Shown piece after piece: positions 14,320-20,926 of a DNA stretch of 21,524 nucleotides (position 1 is its first letter; every line of letters begins with the position of its first letter). The notes under the pieces were generated by a model. It was given only the letters and a program-made list of their open reading frames with translations, had not been told where the DNA came from and did not search any database. The stretch is from a virus: the IMG/VR virus record IMGVR_UViG_3300030233_000080, positions 1-21,524 of that record. One strand, given 5' to 3'. Both the position numbers and the translations under genes were made by a program.

Positions 14320-15782
14320 CAGGATCCTCCCTCCACCACTTCATTGCGGCCAGCCAAGTTGGCAGCGGCGCTCGCGGTCGCAAAGGCTGCCGCGTAATCA
14401 TCCAGGGTCATCTGCGGGTAAAGCTCCAGCAGCCTGTCACGCAGTTCCGCCAGGCTGTCGACTTCCTCAGCCAGGGCTTTTACCTGGTTTATCCAGGCGT
14501 TGGTGGCCGGCTCAAGATCGTCCCGGGCCTGTGCCATCATCTGTTCGGGTACCGGCACATCACCGGCCGCGAAACTTGCCGGGGCACTTGGACGGGCGCC
14601 AGGCTGGCCTGGCTGCACCGTGCCAACGTCCTCCCACTCCCCGCCATACGTGTCAGTTACGTGCTTCAGGGTTGGTCGATAACCCATGTCATGGATTTGC
14701 TTGTCGCGCTCGGCGCGGCGGTTCTGGTCTTCCGCCGGCTGAACGTCGCGGTATACGATCGGTACAGCAGCTCCGGGAAAGTTCCATTCCGTCAACCAGG
14801 TGCCGATGGTTCGGGTAAAGCTCTCGCACACGAGGTCGGCATCCGCCTTGACCAGGTCCAGCCGAACGTCCGCCTGCAGCTCGTCGTTGCCAAGCCGGCC
14901 CGGCGTGCCCTGGGTGCTGGCTGTCTGGCCCAATACCACCTTGGCGATCGATGCATCCATCCGGTCATAAACCGCCGCGTAATCGGCGGTACCGGAACGG
15001 GAGGCTTCCAGCAGTTCGACGAGCATGCCCTCCGGTACCGCGATTCCAGAGTCCGTGCTGATGGCGGACAGTGCCTGCAGCAGCTTTTGCTTCTGCTCAG
15101 GCGTTGCGTCCTGGCCATACTTGCCCATGGCTGTCGGCTGCCCGAACTTTTCCAGGAACAGCAGCCAGTAGCGCAGGCCCTGGCGCTTGAAGAACGCCGG
15201 CCAGTACAGCCAGTGGCCAAGGCCCACGCCATAGGGCTCGTCGTCGTGGTCGGCGCCCGTACTGAAGCTCCAGAACTTGCGGTCAGGCAGCAGCTCGCCG
15301 TCGGGCTTCTGCATGGTCTTCATGCGCAGGCGGCCGGCACCATCAAAGCCGAACCGGCGGCGATCCCGCACCTTGATATCCGGCATCACAATGCGGTTGC
15401 TGTCCCGGGCCCACATGGGCTCCGCCACGGCGAACCCGTAATACACGCCGTAAAGCATGCGGTCCGTCACCCGGTCGAAGCCTACGGTGCGCAGTTGCTC
15501 TTTGAGGAAGTCTGCAGCGGCCTTGTCCTTTCGGGTCTTCCCGCCTGGGTCAACGCCCCATTCCTTGCCGATGACGGCCAGTCGGCGCTGGCTGAAGCAG
15601 GCAGACACCTGGTCATCCCGCAGCACTTCCTTGTAGATGCGGTAATCCCCGCCGCCCCGGATGCGCAGCACCTCGTCGCTGGCCGGCTGGATGCTGAGCG
15701 GGTCCAGGTAACCCCGGGTGATGTCCCGCCCATCGGCGGTGGTGGCCACCTCGGTCATTTCCGGGCGTGTGTTGTCAGCCAT
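14319..15782 (-). CDS. Portal protein (Mu gp29-like, DUF935)
   Basis: This 487-residue protein between the large terminase and MuF genes is a DUF935 portal. Family features are the N-terminal ITRGYLDPLSIQPASDEVLR, the LRDDQVSACFSQRRLAVIGK segment followed by EWGV, the YGFAVAEPMWARD strand, KFWSFSTGADHDDEPYGVGL, and FLEKFGQPTAMGKY. Twelve subunits are expected to form the channel for DNA entry and exit at one head vertex. The C-terminal ~60 residues (LAEEVDSLAELRDRLLELYP) are helical, as is normal. The stop is shared with the MuF start. Confidence 0.93.
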   Translation of the reverse strand: MADNTRPEMTEVATTADGRDITRGYLDPLSIQPASDEVLRIRGGGDYRIYKEVLRDDQVSACFSQRRLAVIGKEWGVDPGGKTRKDKAAADFLKEQLRTVGFDRVTDRMLYGVYYGFAVAEPMWARDSNRIVMPDIKVRDRRRFGFDGAGRLRMKTMQKPDGELLPDRKFWSFSTGADHDDEPYGVGLGHWLYWPAFFKRQGLRYWLLFLEKFGQPTAMGKYGQDATPEQKQKLLQALSAISTDSGIAVPEGMLVELLEASRSGTADYAAVYDRMDASIAKVVLGQTASTQGTPGRLGNDELQADVRLDLVKADADLVCESFTRTIGTWLTEWNFPGAAVPIVYRDVQPAEDQNRRAERDKQIHDMGYRPTLKHVTDTYGGEWEDVGTVQPGQPGARPSAPASFAAGDVPVPEQMMAQARDDLEPATNAWINQVKALAEEVDSLAELRDRLLELYPQMTLDDYAAAFATASAAANLAGRNEVVEGGS

Positions 15783-15784
15783 TT

Positions 15785-17464
15785 TTAGAAGCCTCTGAAG
15801 TCGTTGGTGCCGGCGACGGTACCGAAGCCGGTATCGGTGATGCCGCCAACGGGTTGTTCATTGCCAAGGCCCGCCATTGTTGGACGGCGCCCTGTGCTCT
15901 GGAAGTCAATGGGGATGGGTTGTTTCTGGTTCAGGCTGGCAAAGCACGCCAGTGCCAGGGCAATGGCAAAGTCGCCGTGGCGGTAGAGCTCCGGTTCCTT
16001 CAAGTCAGCCTTTCTGACACTGGGAATCATCGGTGTGCCGTCCACGTCGACAATCGCGCGCAGGTCCGACTCCAGGTTGGCGTCACGGGGGATGTCGATC
16101 ACACCGTCCTCAAACCACTGGATCATCTTGGGCATCCACAGGCCATACCATGCGCGGCTCAGCATGATCTGATGTACGGCTTCGTGGCCGAACTTGTCCG
16201 CCGTGTACTCGGCCAGCACTTGGCCGGAGCCAGTGGCGTCCATGGCGCCACCGCGCCAGTTAGGCAGCCGGCCGATGATGTGCCACTTGATCTGTTCCTG
16301 TTGGCGCGTGGGTACGTTCTGCAGTTCCAACACCCAGGGGCAGAAGCGGTTGAGATTGCCGGTAATACCCAACGGCACCAATATCGAGAAGTCCCGGTGG
16401 CGGGCGTAGTCATCACCGAACACCCAGTGGCAACGCGGGTCAAGCTCATCCAGAAGCGGGTCCAGGTGCTGCTCAATCCACGCCTGGCACCAGCTGCGGC
16501 GTGCCTCGTCCGACATCTTCACAAAGTCGTCATCCAGCACCAGGCGAACCACCGGGCGTTCTTCCCGCATCGCGGCATCAATCCACACGCCGGGCAGGCA
16601 AACGCCCGCACCGTCACGCGGTACCACATCCAGCTCTTCGCGCATGGCAGCCTTGCGGGGGCCGTAGGAATTGCGGATCTTGCTGTACCACTTCAGCTTG
16701 CCTTCGGCTGTTGGCGTGTCGCGCTTCATCATGCACACCCGTTCGTACAGGCCGTTTTCAACGGCGTTGTCGAAGGTCACGGTGTATACCGCCGCATCGT
16801 CCCCATAGCGGCCTTCTTCAATGTCTTTGCAGAACTGGTTGAAGGGGTTGCCCTTGCCGTTGTGGGAGCTGATCACCACGATCTTGCCGCCCCAGATCAG
16901 CAAGGCGGTGGCGGCATCGAGCACGCCCTGGACATCCTGGTGAAACGCGGCCTCGTCAATCACCACAATGCCCTGCAAACCCCGGATGTTGGCCGGGCGG
17001 GAGGACAACGCGGTTACCTGGAAGCCGGAACTGAAACGGATCCGGTAGGCGGTGATGTTCTTGCTGTTGCCGCGCTCGTCCTGATCCTCGAACAGGAATT
17101 CCTCAATGCCGGACACGCCCTGGCCCTGGGCCTCGGCGATTACCCGGGCGAACTTGGCGCAGTAGCCAATGAACTCCAGGCCCTTTTCCTTGGTGTCGCC
17201 AATGTAGAACACGTTGTCACCGCCGGCACTGCGGCGGGACGCCGCAATCAGCGTGGAGTCCAGGCCCTTGGCAAAGGTCATCCCGGTGCGACGCCCCTTC
17301 GGTACCGCGATGATCGACTGGGGCATCTTCAGGAACTCGGACTGGTGGCGCATCAACACGCCCTCGTCCAGGGGGTTGAAGCCATCCGGAATCTCACGGG
17401 CCCGGGCCGGGAGCTCCTCCCAGTCCAGCACCCGCACGGTACTGTTCAGCGGCTTCATGGCCAT
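15785..17464 (-). CDS. Terminase large subunit (Mu gp28-like)
   Basis: A 559-residue packaging motor of Mu gp28 type. The ATPase half has a Walker A-like P-K-G-R-R-T-G-M-T at residues 55-63, which departs from the usual GKT/S as in other Mu-type terminases, Walker B IVVIDEAAF at 166-174, and a coupling motif VVISSHNGKGN at 196-206. The nuclease half has an RNase H-like set of acids: D351 in VFGDDYARHRD, D409 in GGAMDATGSG and D498 in RHGDFAIALA. It cuts the concatemer or integrated DNA and pumps it into the head through the portal. The ATG forms TGATG with the small terminase stop; a second ATG is two codons later. Confidence 0.94.
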   Translation of the reverse strand: MAMKPLNSTVRVLDWEELPARAREIPDGFNPLDEGVLMRHQSEFLKMPQSIIAVPKGRRTGMTFAKGLDSTLIAASRRSAGGDNVFYIGDTKEKGLEFIGYCAKFARVIAEAQGQGVSGIEEFLFEDQDERGNSKNITAYRIRFSSGFQVTALSSRPANIRGLQGIVVIDEAAFHQDVQGVLDAATALLIWGGKIVVISSHNGKGNPFNQFCKDIEEGRYGDDAAVYTVTFDNAVENGLYERVCMMKRDTPTAEGKLKWYSKIRNSYGPRKAAMREELDVVPRDGAGVCLPGVWIDAAMREERPVVRLVLDDDFVKMSDEARRSWCQAWIEQHLDPLLDELDPRCHWVFGDDYARHRDFSILVPLGITGNLNRFCPWVLELQNVPTRQQEQIKWHIIGRLPNWRGGAMDATGSGQVLAEYTADKFGHEAVHQIMLSRAWYGLWMPKMIQWFEDGVIDIPRDANLESDLRAIVDVDGTPMIPSVRKADLKEPELYRHGDFAIALALACFASLNQKQPIPIDFQSTGRRPTMAGLGNEQPVGGITDTGFGTVAGTNDFRGF

Positions 17465-18015
17465 CAGCGGATCCCCAGTACTTTCTCACGCCAGAACGTA
17501 ACCTGGTCGGCATCCATGCCCTGGGCCTCGGCCACTTCTTCCAGGTTCTTTTCCTGTTCAGCCAGGCGCGCAGCCACGGCCTCTTCCTGGTATTTCTTCA
17601 GGCCAACGGACGAACGCGTCAGTGTGGCGATGTTCTTGGCGGCGGCGGACAGCATGGCTACGCGCTTCTGCGGGTCCATGTCGGGGGCTTCCTGCATGTC
17701 CATGATGGACTCGAAAAGCTCCGACTGGATCATGGCCGTCAGCGCTTCGGAGCGGGCGTCCTCCCGGTCGCCGGCCTGGGCCCGGATGATCTTCGCGGCC
17801 TCTGTGCTGGCACGGATGGCGGCAAGGCGGCGCTCCAGCTGCTGGCCGTAGCGGTGCACGGCGGAACGGCTGGGCAGCTCCTCCTCATGGGCAGGGAACT
17901 GCTCACGCAACAAGTCGATCAGTTCGTCCAGGGTGTGCTGGCCCGATGCCAGCTCCCCTTCCAGGAAGTGGCGAACCTCTTCCGGAAGGCGGCGGATGGA
18001 TGACTTTCTGCCCAT
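17464..18015 (-). CDS. Terminase small subunit (Mu gp27-like, DUF3486)
   Basis: From the ATG at 18015 the 183-residue product starts MGRKSSIRRLPEEVRHFLEG, the canonical opening of DUF3486 proteins; a GTG three codons upstream overlaps the gp26-like stop (GTGA) and could also be used. An N-terminal helix-turn-helix-like unit (HTLDELIDLLREQFPAHEEE followed by PSRSAVHRYG) is the probable DNA-recognition part, and the remainder is coiled coil (AAVAARLAEQEKNLEEVAEA-like region). It selects phage DNA and works with the large terminase encoded next. Confidence 0.9.
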   Translation of the reverse strand: MGRKSSIRRLPEEVRHFLEGELASGQHTLDELIDLLREQFPAHEEELPSRSAVHRYGQQLERRLAAIRASTEAAKIIRAQAGDREDARSEALTAMIQSELFESIMDMQEAPDMDPQKRVAMLSAAAKNIATLTRSSVGLKKYQEEAVAARLAEQEKNLEEVAEAQGMDADQVTFWREKVLGIR

Positions 18016-18020
18016 GGCGC

Positions 18021-18329
18021 TCACCAGTACCGTTCAGGGCGGGCAATGCCTGGCAGGCAGTCCACCGTGTATTCGGCCACATCCACACCGTAACGGGTAA
18101 GTTCACAGAACCAGCGGCCCGAAGGCTCGCGCTTTACCTCCACCAGCTTGCGATCGTGCAGGTAGTCCAGCTCCCGGCGAAGCTCCAGCTGGGTAGCATC
18201 GGGGTATTCGCTCTGCGCTACGGTCAACACGGTGCCCTCATACGCACCTATTGGCCGGGCGTTGTTCAGTGTGAGCAGTACCAGCCAACGCAGCCCCTCA
18301 CGCCTTGCTCTCTCCAGATCAACCATCAT
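18021..18329 (-). CDS. Mu gp26-like small protein, winged-helix-like
   Basis: A 102-residue protein between the DUF2730-like gene and the small terminase, the position of Mu gp26. Helices and a beta wing can be traced: LRWLVLLTLNNARPIGAYEG, TQLELRRELDYLHDRKLVEV and REPSGRWFCELTRYGVDVAE, resembling a winged helix-turn-helix fold. It ends CLPGIARPERYW. The first two codons are both ATG and overlap the end of the previous gene. A role in packaging or regulation is guessed from fold and place; no activity is established. Confidence 0.75.
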   Translation of the reverse strand: MMVDLERARREGLRWLVLLTLNNARPIGAYEGTVLTVAQSEYPDATQLELRRELDYLHDRKLVEVKREPSGRWFCELTRYGVDVAEYTVDCLPGIARPERYW

Positions 18330-18657
18330 GCGTTACCCCTGTTTTCAACTGCACGTTTTCCAGCTTCAGGGCCAGGCTGTCGAGCTTGGCTTCAATCACG
18401 CTCTGCCCCCGTATGTAATCCTCGCGGCGCACGTAGTGCACGGGCAGGTCCGCCCGCAAATCCATCAATTCCCTCTCAACACGGCGCCATTCGTCGGTGT
18501 CTTTCTCCTGGGCTGAGGCCATGCGATCCAGCCGCACGTCCAGGTCCCGGCTCACGCGTGCCAGCAGCGCGCGGATAACCATAATCAGGAACCCACTCCA
18601 GGCGAGCAGCAACGTCACAAATACTGATATCGCCTTCCAATCCAAAGCTACCTCCAT
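18319..18657 (-). CDS. DUF2730-like membrane/coiled-coil phage protein
   Basis: The product is 112 residues from an ATG that forms TGATG with the Rz stop; a GTG one codon earlier is also possible. Residues about 9-35 form a single membrane helix (ISVFVTLLLAWSGFLIMVIR), and residues 36-105 are a charged coiled coil (RLDRMASAQEKDTDEWRRVE and onward). The layout matches the DUF2730 / Mu gp25-type proteins found in this place of Mu-like phages. The function is unknown; closeness to the spanin genes suggests envelope involvement. Confidence 0.7.
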   Translation of the reverse strand: MEVALDWKAISVFVTLLLAWSGFLIMVIRALLARVSRDLDVRLDRMASAQEKDTDEWRRVERELMDLRADLPVHYVRREDYIRGQSVIEAKLDSLALKLENVQLKTGVTHDG

Positions 18658-19268
18658 CACGGCTGTGTCTCTTCCTGGCTGACCACGTCAATCAGCGCTT
18701 TCAGTTGGTGGGTGTTTGCCTGGCACCACTGGCCGTATCGCTGGGCGTGGCGCAGCAACTCTCGCTGGCTGACGTTGCCGCTGGTAAATTCGGCATCAGC
18801 TCCGGGGGTTGGCCAGGGCTCTGCATCAGGCTGCCCGGCACGTGCCGCTGTGGCTCGCACACCGCCAAGGGCGGCGTTGTAGTCGCGCAGCCAGCCAACA
18901 GTAAACACGCAGCCAGGCACAGGCTCAGGTTTCGCGCCCGGCTCGGGGCGGTAGTGGTCGATGTACGCTTCATCCAGGGCATCCTCCAGTTCGTCTATCC
19001 TGCGTTGTAGTTCGGTGCGCTGGCTGAGGTACGCCGCTTCCTGGTCTCGCGCTTTCGCTTCCTGGCGCCTGCGCTCTACCTCTGCAGCTTTGGCCTGCAT
19101 CAGCAATGCTTCTGTGTGCTTGCGTTTGAGGGCTTCGATGGCCTTGTCGCCTTCGGCCTGAGCCGAGTCGTAGCCCTCTTGCCATGCCTGTTCGCGCTCC
19201 ATGGCCAGGTAGTGGTAACCGCCCAGCAAAGCAGCGCCGGCAACCAGGGCCATAATCAATCCCTTCAT
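18657..19268 (-). CDS. Rz-like i-spanin
   Basis: From the ATG at 19268 (ATGA overlap with the endolysin stop) this is a 203-residue protein. Residues about 1-22 (MKGLIMALVAGAALLGGYHY) form an N-terminal membrane anchor, and residues about 23-105 are a long periplasmic coiled coil (EALLMQAKAAEVERRRQEAK, QRRIDELEDALDEAYIDHY). It has the topology and size of an Rz inner-membrane spanin, which with the nested Rz1 lipoprotein fuses inner and outer membranes at the last step of lysis. The C-terminal third is unusually long for Rz and includes PEPGAKPEPVPGCVFTVGW. Confidence 0.8.
   Translation of the reverse strand: MKGLIMALVAGAALLGGYHYLAMEREQAWQEGYDSAQAEGDKAIEALKRKHTEALLMQAKAAEVERRRQEAKARDQEAAYLSQRTELQRRIDELEDALDEAYIDHYRPEPGAKPEPVPGCVFTVGWLRDYNAALGGVRATAARAGQPDAEPWPTPGADAEFTSGNVSQRELLRHAQRYGQWCQANTHQLKALIDVVSQEETQP
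18701..18973 (-). CDS. Rz1-like o-spanin lipoprotein, nested in Rz
   Basis: A 90-residue frame wholly inside the Rz gene in another frame. From the ATG at 18973 (an ATG three codons upstream at 18982 is an alternative) it has basic residues, a hydrophobic stretch LSLCLAACLLLAGC and a perfect lipobox L-A-G-C with the lipidated Cys at residue 29. The mature part is ~60 residues and Pro-rich (TTTPPLAVCEPQRHVPGSLM), as for Rz1 proteins. Nested Rz/Rz1 pairs are known from lambda. It would be anchored in the outer membrane and bind the Rz coiled coil. The very clear lipobox within an otherwise coiled-coil gene makes chance unlikely. Confidence 0.8.
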   Translation of the reverse strand: MKRTSTTTAPSRARNLSLCLAACLLLAGCATTTPPLAVCEPQRHVPGSLMQSPGQPPELMPNLPAATSASESCCATPSDTASGARQTPTN

Positions 19269-19933
19269 CCGGCCCACCGTTGCGGACAAACGCCAGAACC
19301 CCACCCATGTCCGTGGTACAGCGGTTCCCAGCGCTCCAGAATCAGGCTTGGGTAGTGTCGGTTCTCACGGAAATTGGCAGCGGAGCGGCCCGAGTTGAAC
19401 CGTTCCACCGAATCAAACCAGGCCAGCGGATCCGCCCCCTTAGCGGAGGCCAGCCGTTTGTCTCTGTACACCCATCCCAGCCCGCCGTTATAGGCGGACA
19501 ACACAAAGGCCCACTGCTCGCAGGGGGCCGCGGCCTGGATACGGTCGTTCAGCCACACGGTGTACTGCACCATGGCGCGGATGGCCCAGCGCGGATCGAG
19601 CGGCTGGGCATCCGACAGGTCGGGGTAGATCGAAGCAATCCAGGTGGCGGTGGCAGGCATGAACTGGGTCATGCCCTGGGCGCCCACAGGGCTGCGGGCA
19701 TCGGATCTCCAACGGCTTTCCTGGTGCACCAGCCCGGCCAGCGTGGCTACCGGGGCCTGCAGCCCGTAGTGGGCCCGGGCCACCCGGGTGAGTTCCGCTT
19801 GGTAGGCCTTGGCGCTGTGGGGCACCGTATCGGCAGCGCCAACCCCGCCGGCAAAGAAACCCAACAGGAAGGCCAGCAACCCTGCAGCAGCCCAACGAAC
19901 AACGAAAATAGATACTTTGTTTTTGCCACCCAT
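19265..19933 (-). CDS. Lytic transglycosylase endolysin (SLT family)
   Basis: A 222-residue protein from the ATG at 19933, one base after the holin stop (TGATATG); an upstream in-frame start would overlap the holin gene. Residues about 9-34 form an N-terminal signal or signal-arrest helix (VVRWAAAGLLAFLLGFFAGG followed by VGAAD). The SLT catalytic domain has the Glu in LVHQESRW (E72), the G-A-Q-G-M-T-Q-F-M-P motif at 84-93, and AYNGG at 147-151. It cleaves the glycan strand of peptidoglycan, forming 1,6-anhydro products. The secretory N-terminus suggests export independent of a large-hole holin. Confidence 0.9.
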   Translation of the reverse strand: MGGKNKVSIFVVRWAAAGLLAFLLGFFAGGVGAADTVPHSAKAYQAELTRVARAHYGLQAPVATLAGLVHQESRWRSDARSPVGAQGMTQFMPATATWIASIYPDLSDAQPLDPRWAIRAMVQYTVWLNDRIQAAAPCEQWAFVLSAYNGGLGWVYRDKRLASAKGADPLAWFDSVERFNSGRSAANFRENRHYPSLILERWEPLYHGHGWGSGVCPQRWAG

Positions 19934-19934
19934 A

Positions 19935-20231
19935 TCAGAGCCCCAGGGTGAGGCCCAGCACACAAGCCAGCACCACCAGGGCGCGACGGCAGGAAGCCAT
20001 CACGGCCACCCAGCCGGTAAGCGTGTGAGGGCGTTGGTAGGGGAACAGCGCACGGTCAAGCCAGTAGGCAAGGACAACAGCCAGGGTAACCAGGGCCAGC
20101 TTGTAGGCCACAATCGGCAACTGCTGGGGCGCGAGCCAAGCCAGTGACGCCAGCAGGCACAAGGCAACAATGGCCCAGCCAAACAGCCGGGGAATCGGCA
20201 AGCACCAGGGGAAACGGGGGTTTTCAGGCAT
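19935..20231 (-). CDS. Holin-like membrane protein
   Basis: A 98-residue protein first in the lysis cassette, with three hydrophobic segments at about 16-35 (LFGWAIVALCLLASLAWLAP), 38-58 (LPIVAYKLALVTLAVVLAYW) and 73-98 (WVAVMASCRRALVVLACVLG). GGAGG lies eight bases before the ATG. Size, topology and a place directly before the endolysin fit a phage holin or pinholin that triggers lysis timing. I cannot name the exact holin family with certainty. Confidence 0.8.
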   Translation of the reverse strand: MPENPRFPWCLPIPRLFGWAIVALCLLASLAWLAPQQLPIVAYKLALVTLAVVLAYWLDRALFPYQRPHTLTGWVAVMASCRRALVVLACVLGLTLGL

Positions 20232-20302
20232 GGCGGCATCCTCCAGATCACAGGTAATAAAACCGTTTAAGTGATCTTCAGAATGCGCTCAATCAGAGTG
20301 GG

Positions 20303-20314
20303 TGTATTTTGAAG
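20303..20314 (-). repeat. Late-promoter-like motif, copy in Plys-like region
   Basis: CTTCAAAATACA on the minus strand, identical to 12369-12380, preceded by TTATG where the other copy has TTTTG. I noticed no other copy of this 12-mer in the window. Confidence 0.6.
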
Positions 20315-20342
20315 GGGAGCATAAGCGGGGCGCCGGGAAAAC

Positions 20343-20353
20343 GCTCAGAGTGG
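20343..20353 (-). repeat. CCACTCTGAGC repeat, copy 2
   Basis: Exact match to 12342-12352. It lies 28 bases upstream (in late-gene direction) of the shared 12-mer, whereas in the other region the repeat is 16 bases downstream of it. Confidence 0.45.
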
Positions 20354-20393
20354 AAAGGGTAAGGCCATTCGCCAGAAAAGAAAAGGCTGAGAA

Positions 20394-20594
20394 ATGACTG
20401 AGCAACTAACCGAGATTACGAATCAGCACAAGAGAGCAATGGCAGTTGCCACTGCTATCGACCTGGGGTTGATTTACCAGGCTCGAAATCACCTCGGTCA
20501 ACTACTGGAAAGGGGAGCTTCATTCCCTGAAGCAAAAAAAGAATTGCAGCACATGTTCTGTCTGCCTTCGATAAACGATCAGGTAACGACATGA
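20394..20594 (+). CDS. Small plus-strand ORF, unrecognised (66 aa)
   Basis: This is the only plus-strand frame in the window that reads like a protein: it begins MTEQLTEITNQHKRAMAVAT and continues with an amphipathic helical pattern (YQARNHLGQLLERG, FPEAKKELQHMF). AAGG lies 7 bases before the ATG. It overlaps the 3' part of the minus-strand 152-residue gene by 140 bases, tail to tail, so one of the two ends may be wrong. No family is recognised. It could be a small gene expressed in the lysogen, or a chance frame. Confidence 0.4.
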   Translation: MTEQLTEITNQHKRAMAVATAIDLGLIYQARNHLGQLLERGASFPEAKKELQHMFCLPSINDQVTT

Positions 20595-20913
20595 GCGGAT
20601 TCCCCGCCGCCTCATTTGCCATCGCCACCACAAGTCCTTGTTGGTGGCGCTCCAGTATCACCCGCCAGGTCTCCGCACTAACAGGCCCCCAACGCCCATC
20701 AAAGACAAATCGCTTTTGGGCGGCATCTGCAGCAGCTTCGAATTTTTCATTGTATGGCAGCGCCTTGAACTCCCTATAGTTTGGCTTGAAGTGTTCATTC
20801 AGTGGCCATAGCGCCTCAACTACCTCCCATCCAGACATGCGTATGGGCTGGGACTCCTGCCAGTCAGTACCTATAACGTTCTCGAAGTACTTAAAAAGTA
20901 GATCTCTGTCCAC
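20455..20913 (-). CDS. Hypothetical protein, possible cargo gene (152 aa)
   Basis: The start is GTG at 20913 with GGAG eight bases upstream; it follows the VasI-like gene by 13 bases, so the two are probably co-transcribed. The product begins MDRDLLFKYFENVIGTDWQE, is rich in aromatic and charged residues (EALWPLNEHFKPNYREF, RFVFDGRWGPVSAETWRVIL), and has no signal peptide or membrane segment, so it is likely cytosolic. I recognise no family. GC and codon use look lower than in the structural genes. Its last 47 codons are overlapped by the plus-strand ORF. Confidence 0.65.
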   Translation of the reverse strand: MDRDLLFKYFENVIGTDWQESQPIRMSGWEVVEALWPLNEHFKPNYREFKALPYNEKFEAAADAAQKRFVFDGRWGPVSAETWRVILERHQQGLVVAMANEAAGNPLMSLPDRLSKADRTCAAILFLLQGMKLPFPVVDRGDFEPGKSTPGR

Positions 20914-20926
20914 CTTTCCATCTCCA

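Larger units (their letters stand above)
20232..20393 (-). promoter_or_regulatory. Late control region before lysis genes (Plys-like)
   Basis: This is non-coding except for the start of a plus-strand ORF at 20394. On the minus strand it holds CCACTCTGAGC (20353-20343), the 12-mer CTTCAAAATACA (20314-20303) shared with the region before gene I, CCACTCTGA (20301-20293), then TTGAGC (20292-20287) and a weak -10 candidate TAAACG (20269-20264) with a 17-base spacer. GGAGG precedes the holin ATG. Weak -10 and shared upstream motif fit an activator-dependent promoter, like Mu Plys under protein C. The activator gene is not in the window. Confidence 0.5.

Noticed and set aside
14661-15788. 375-codon plus-strand open frame
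   Set aside because: Antisense shadow of the DUF935 portal gene.
15767-17851. 694-codon plus-strand open frame
   Set aside because: It lies antisense to the large and small terminase genes, whose motifs are unmistakable; long antisense frames are common in GC-rich DNA, and its translation shows no domain pattern.
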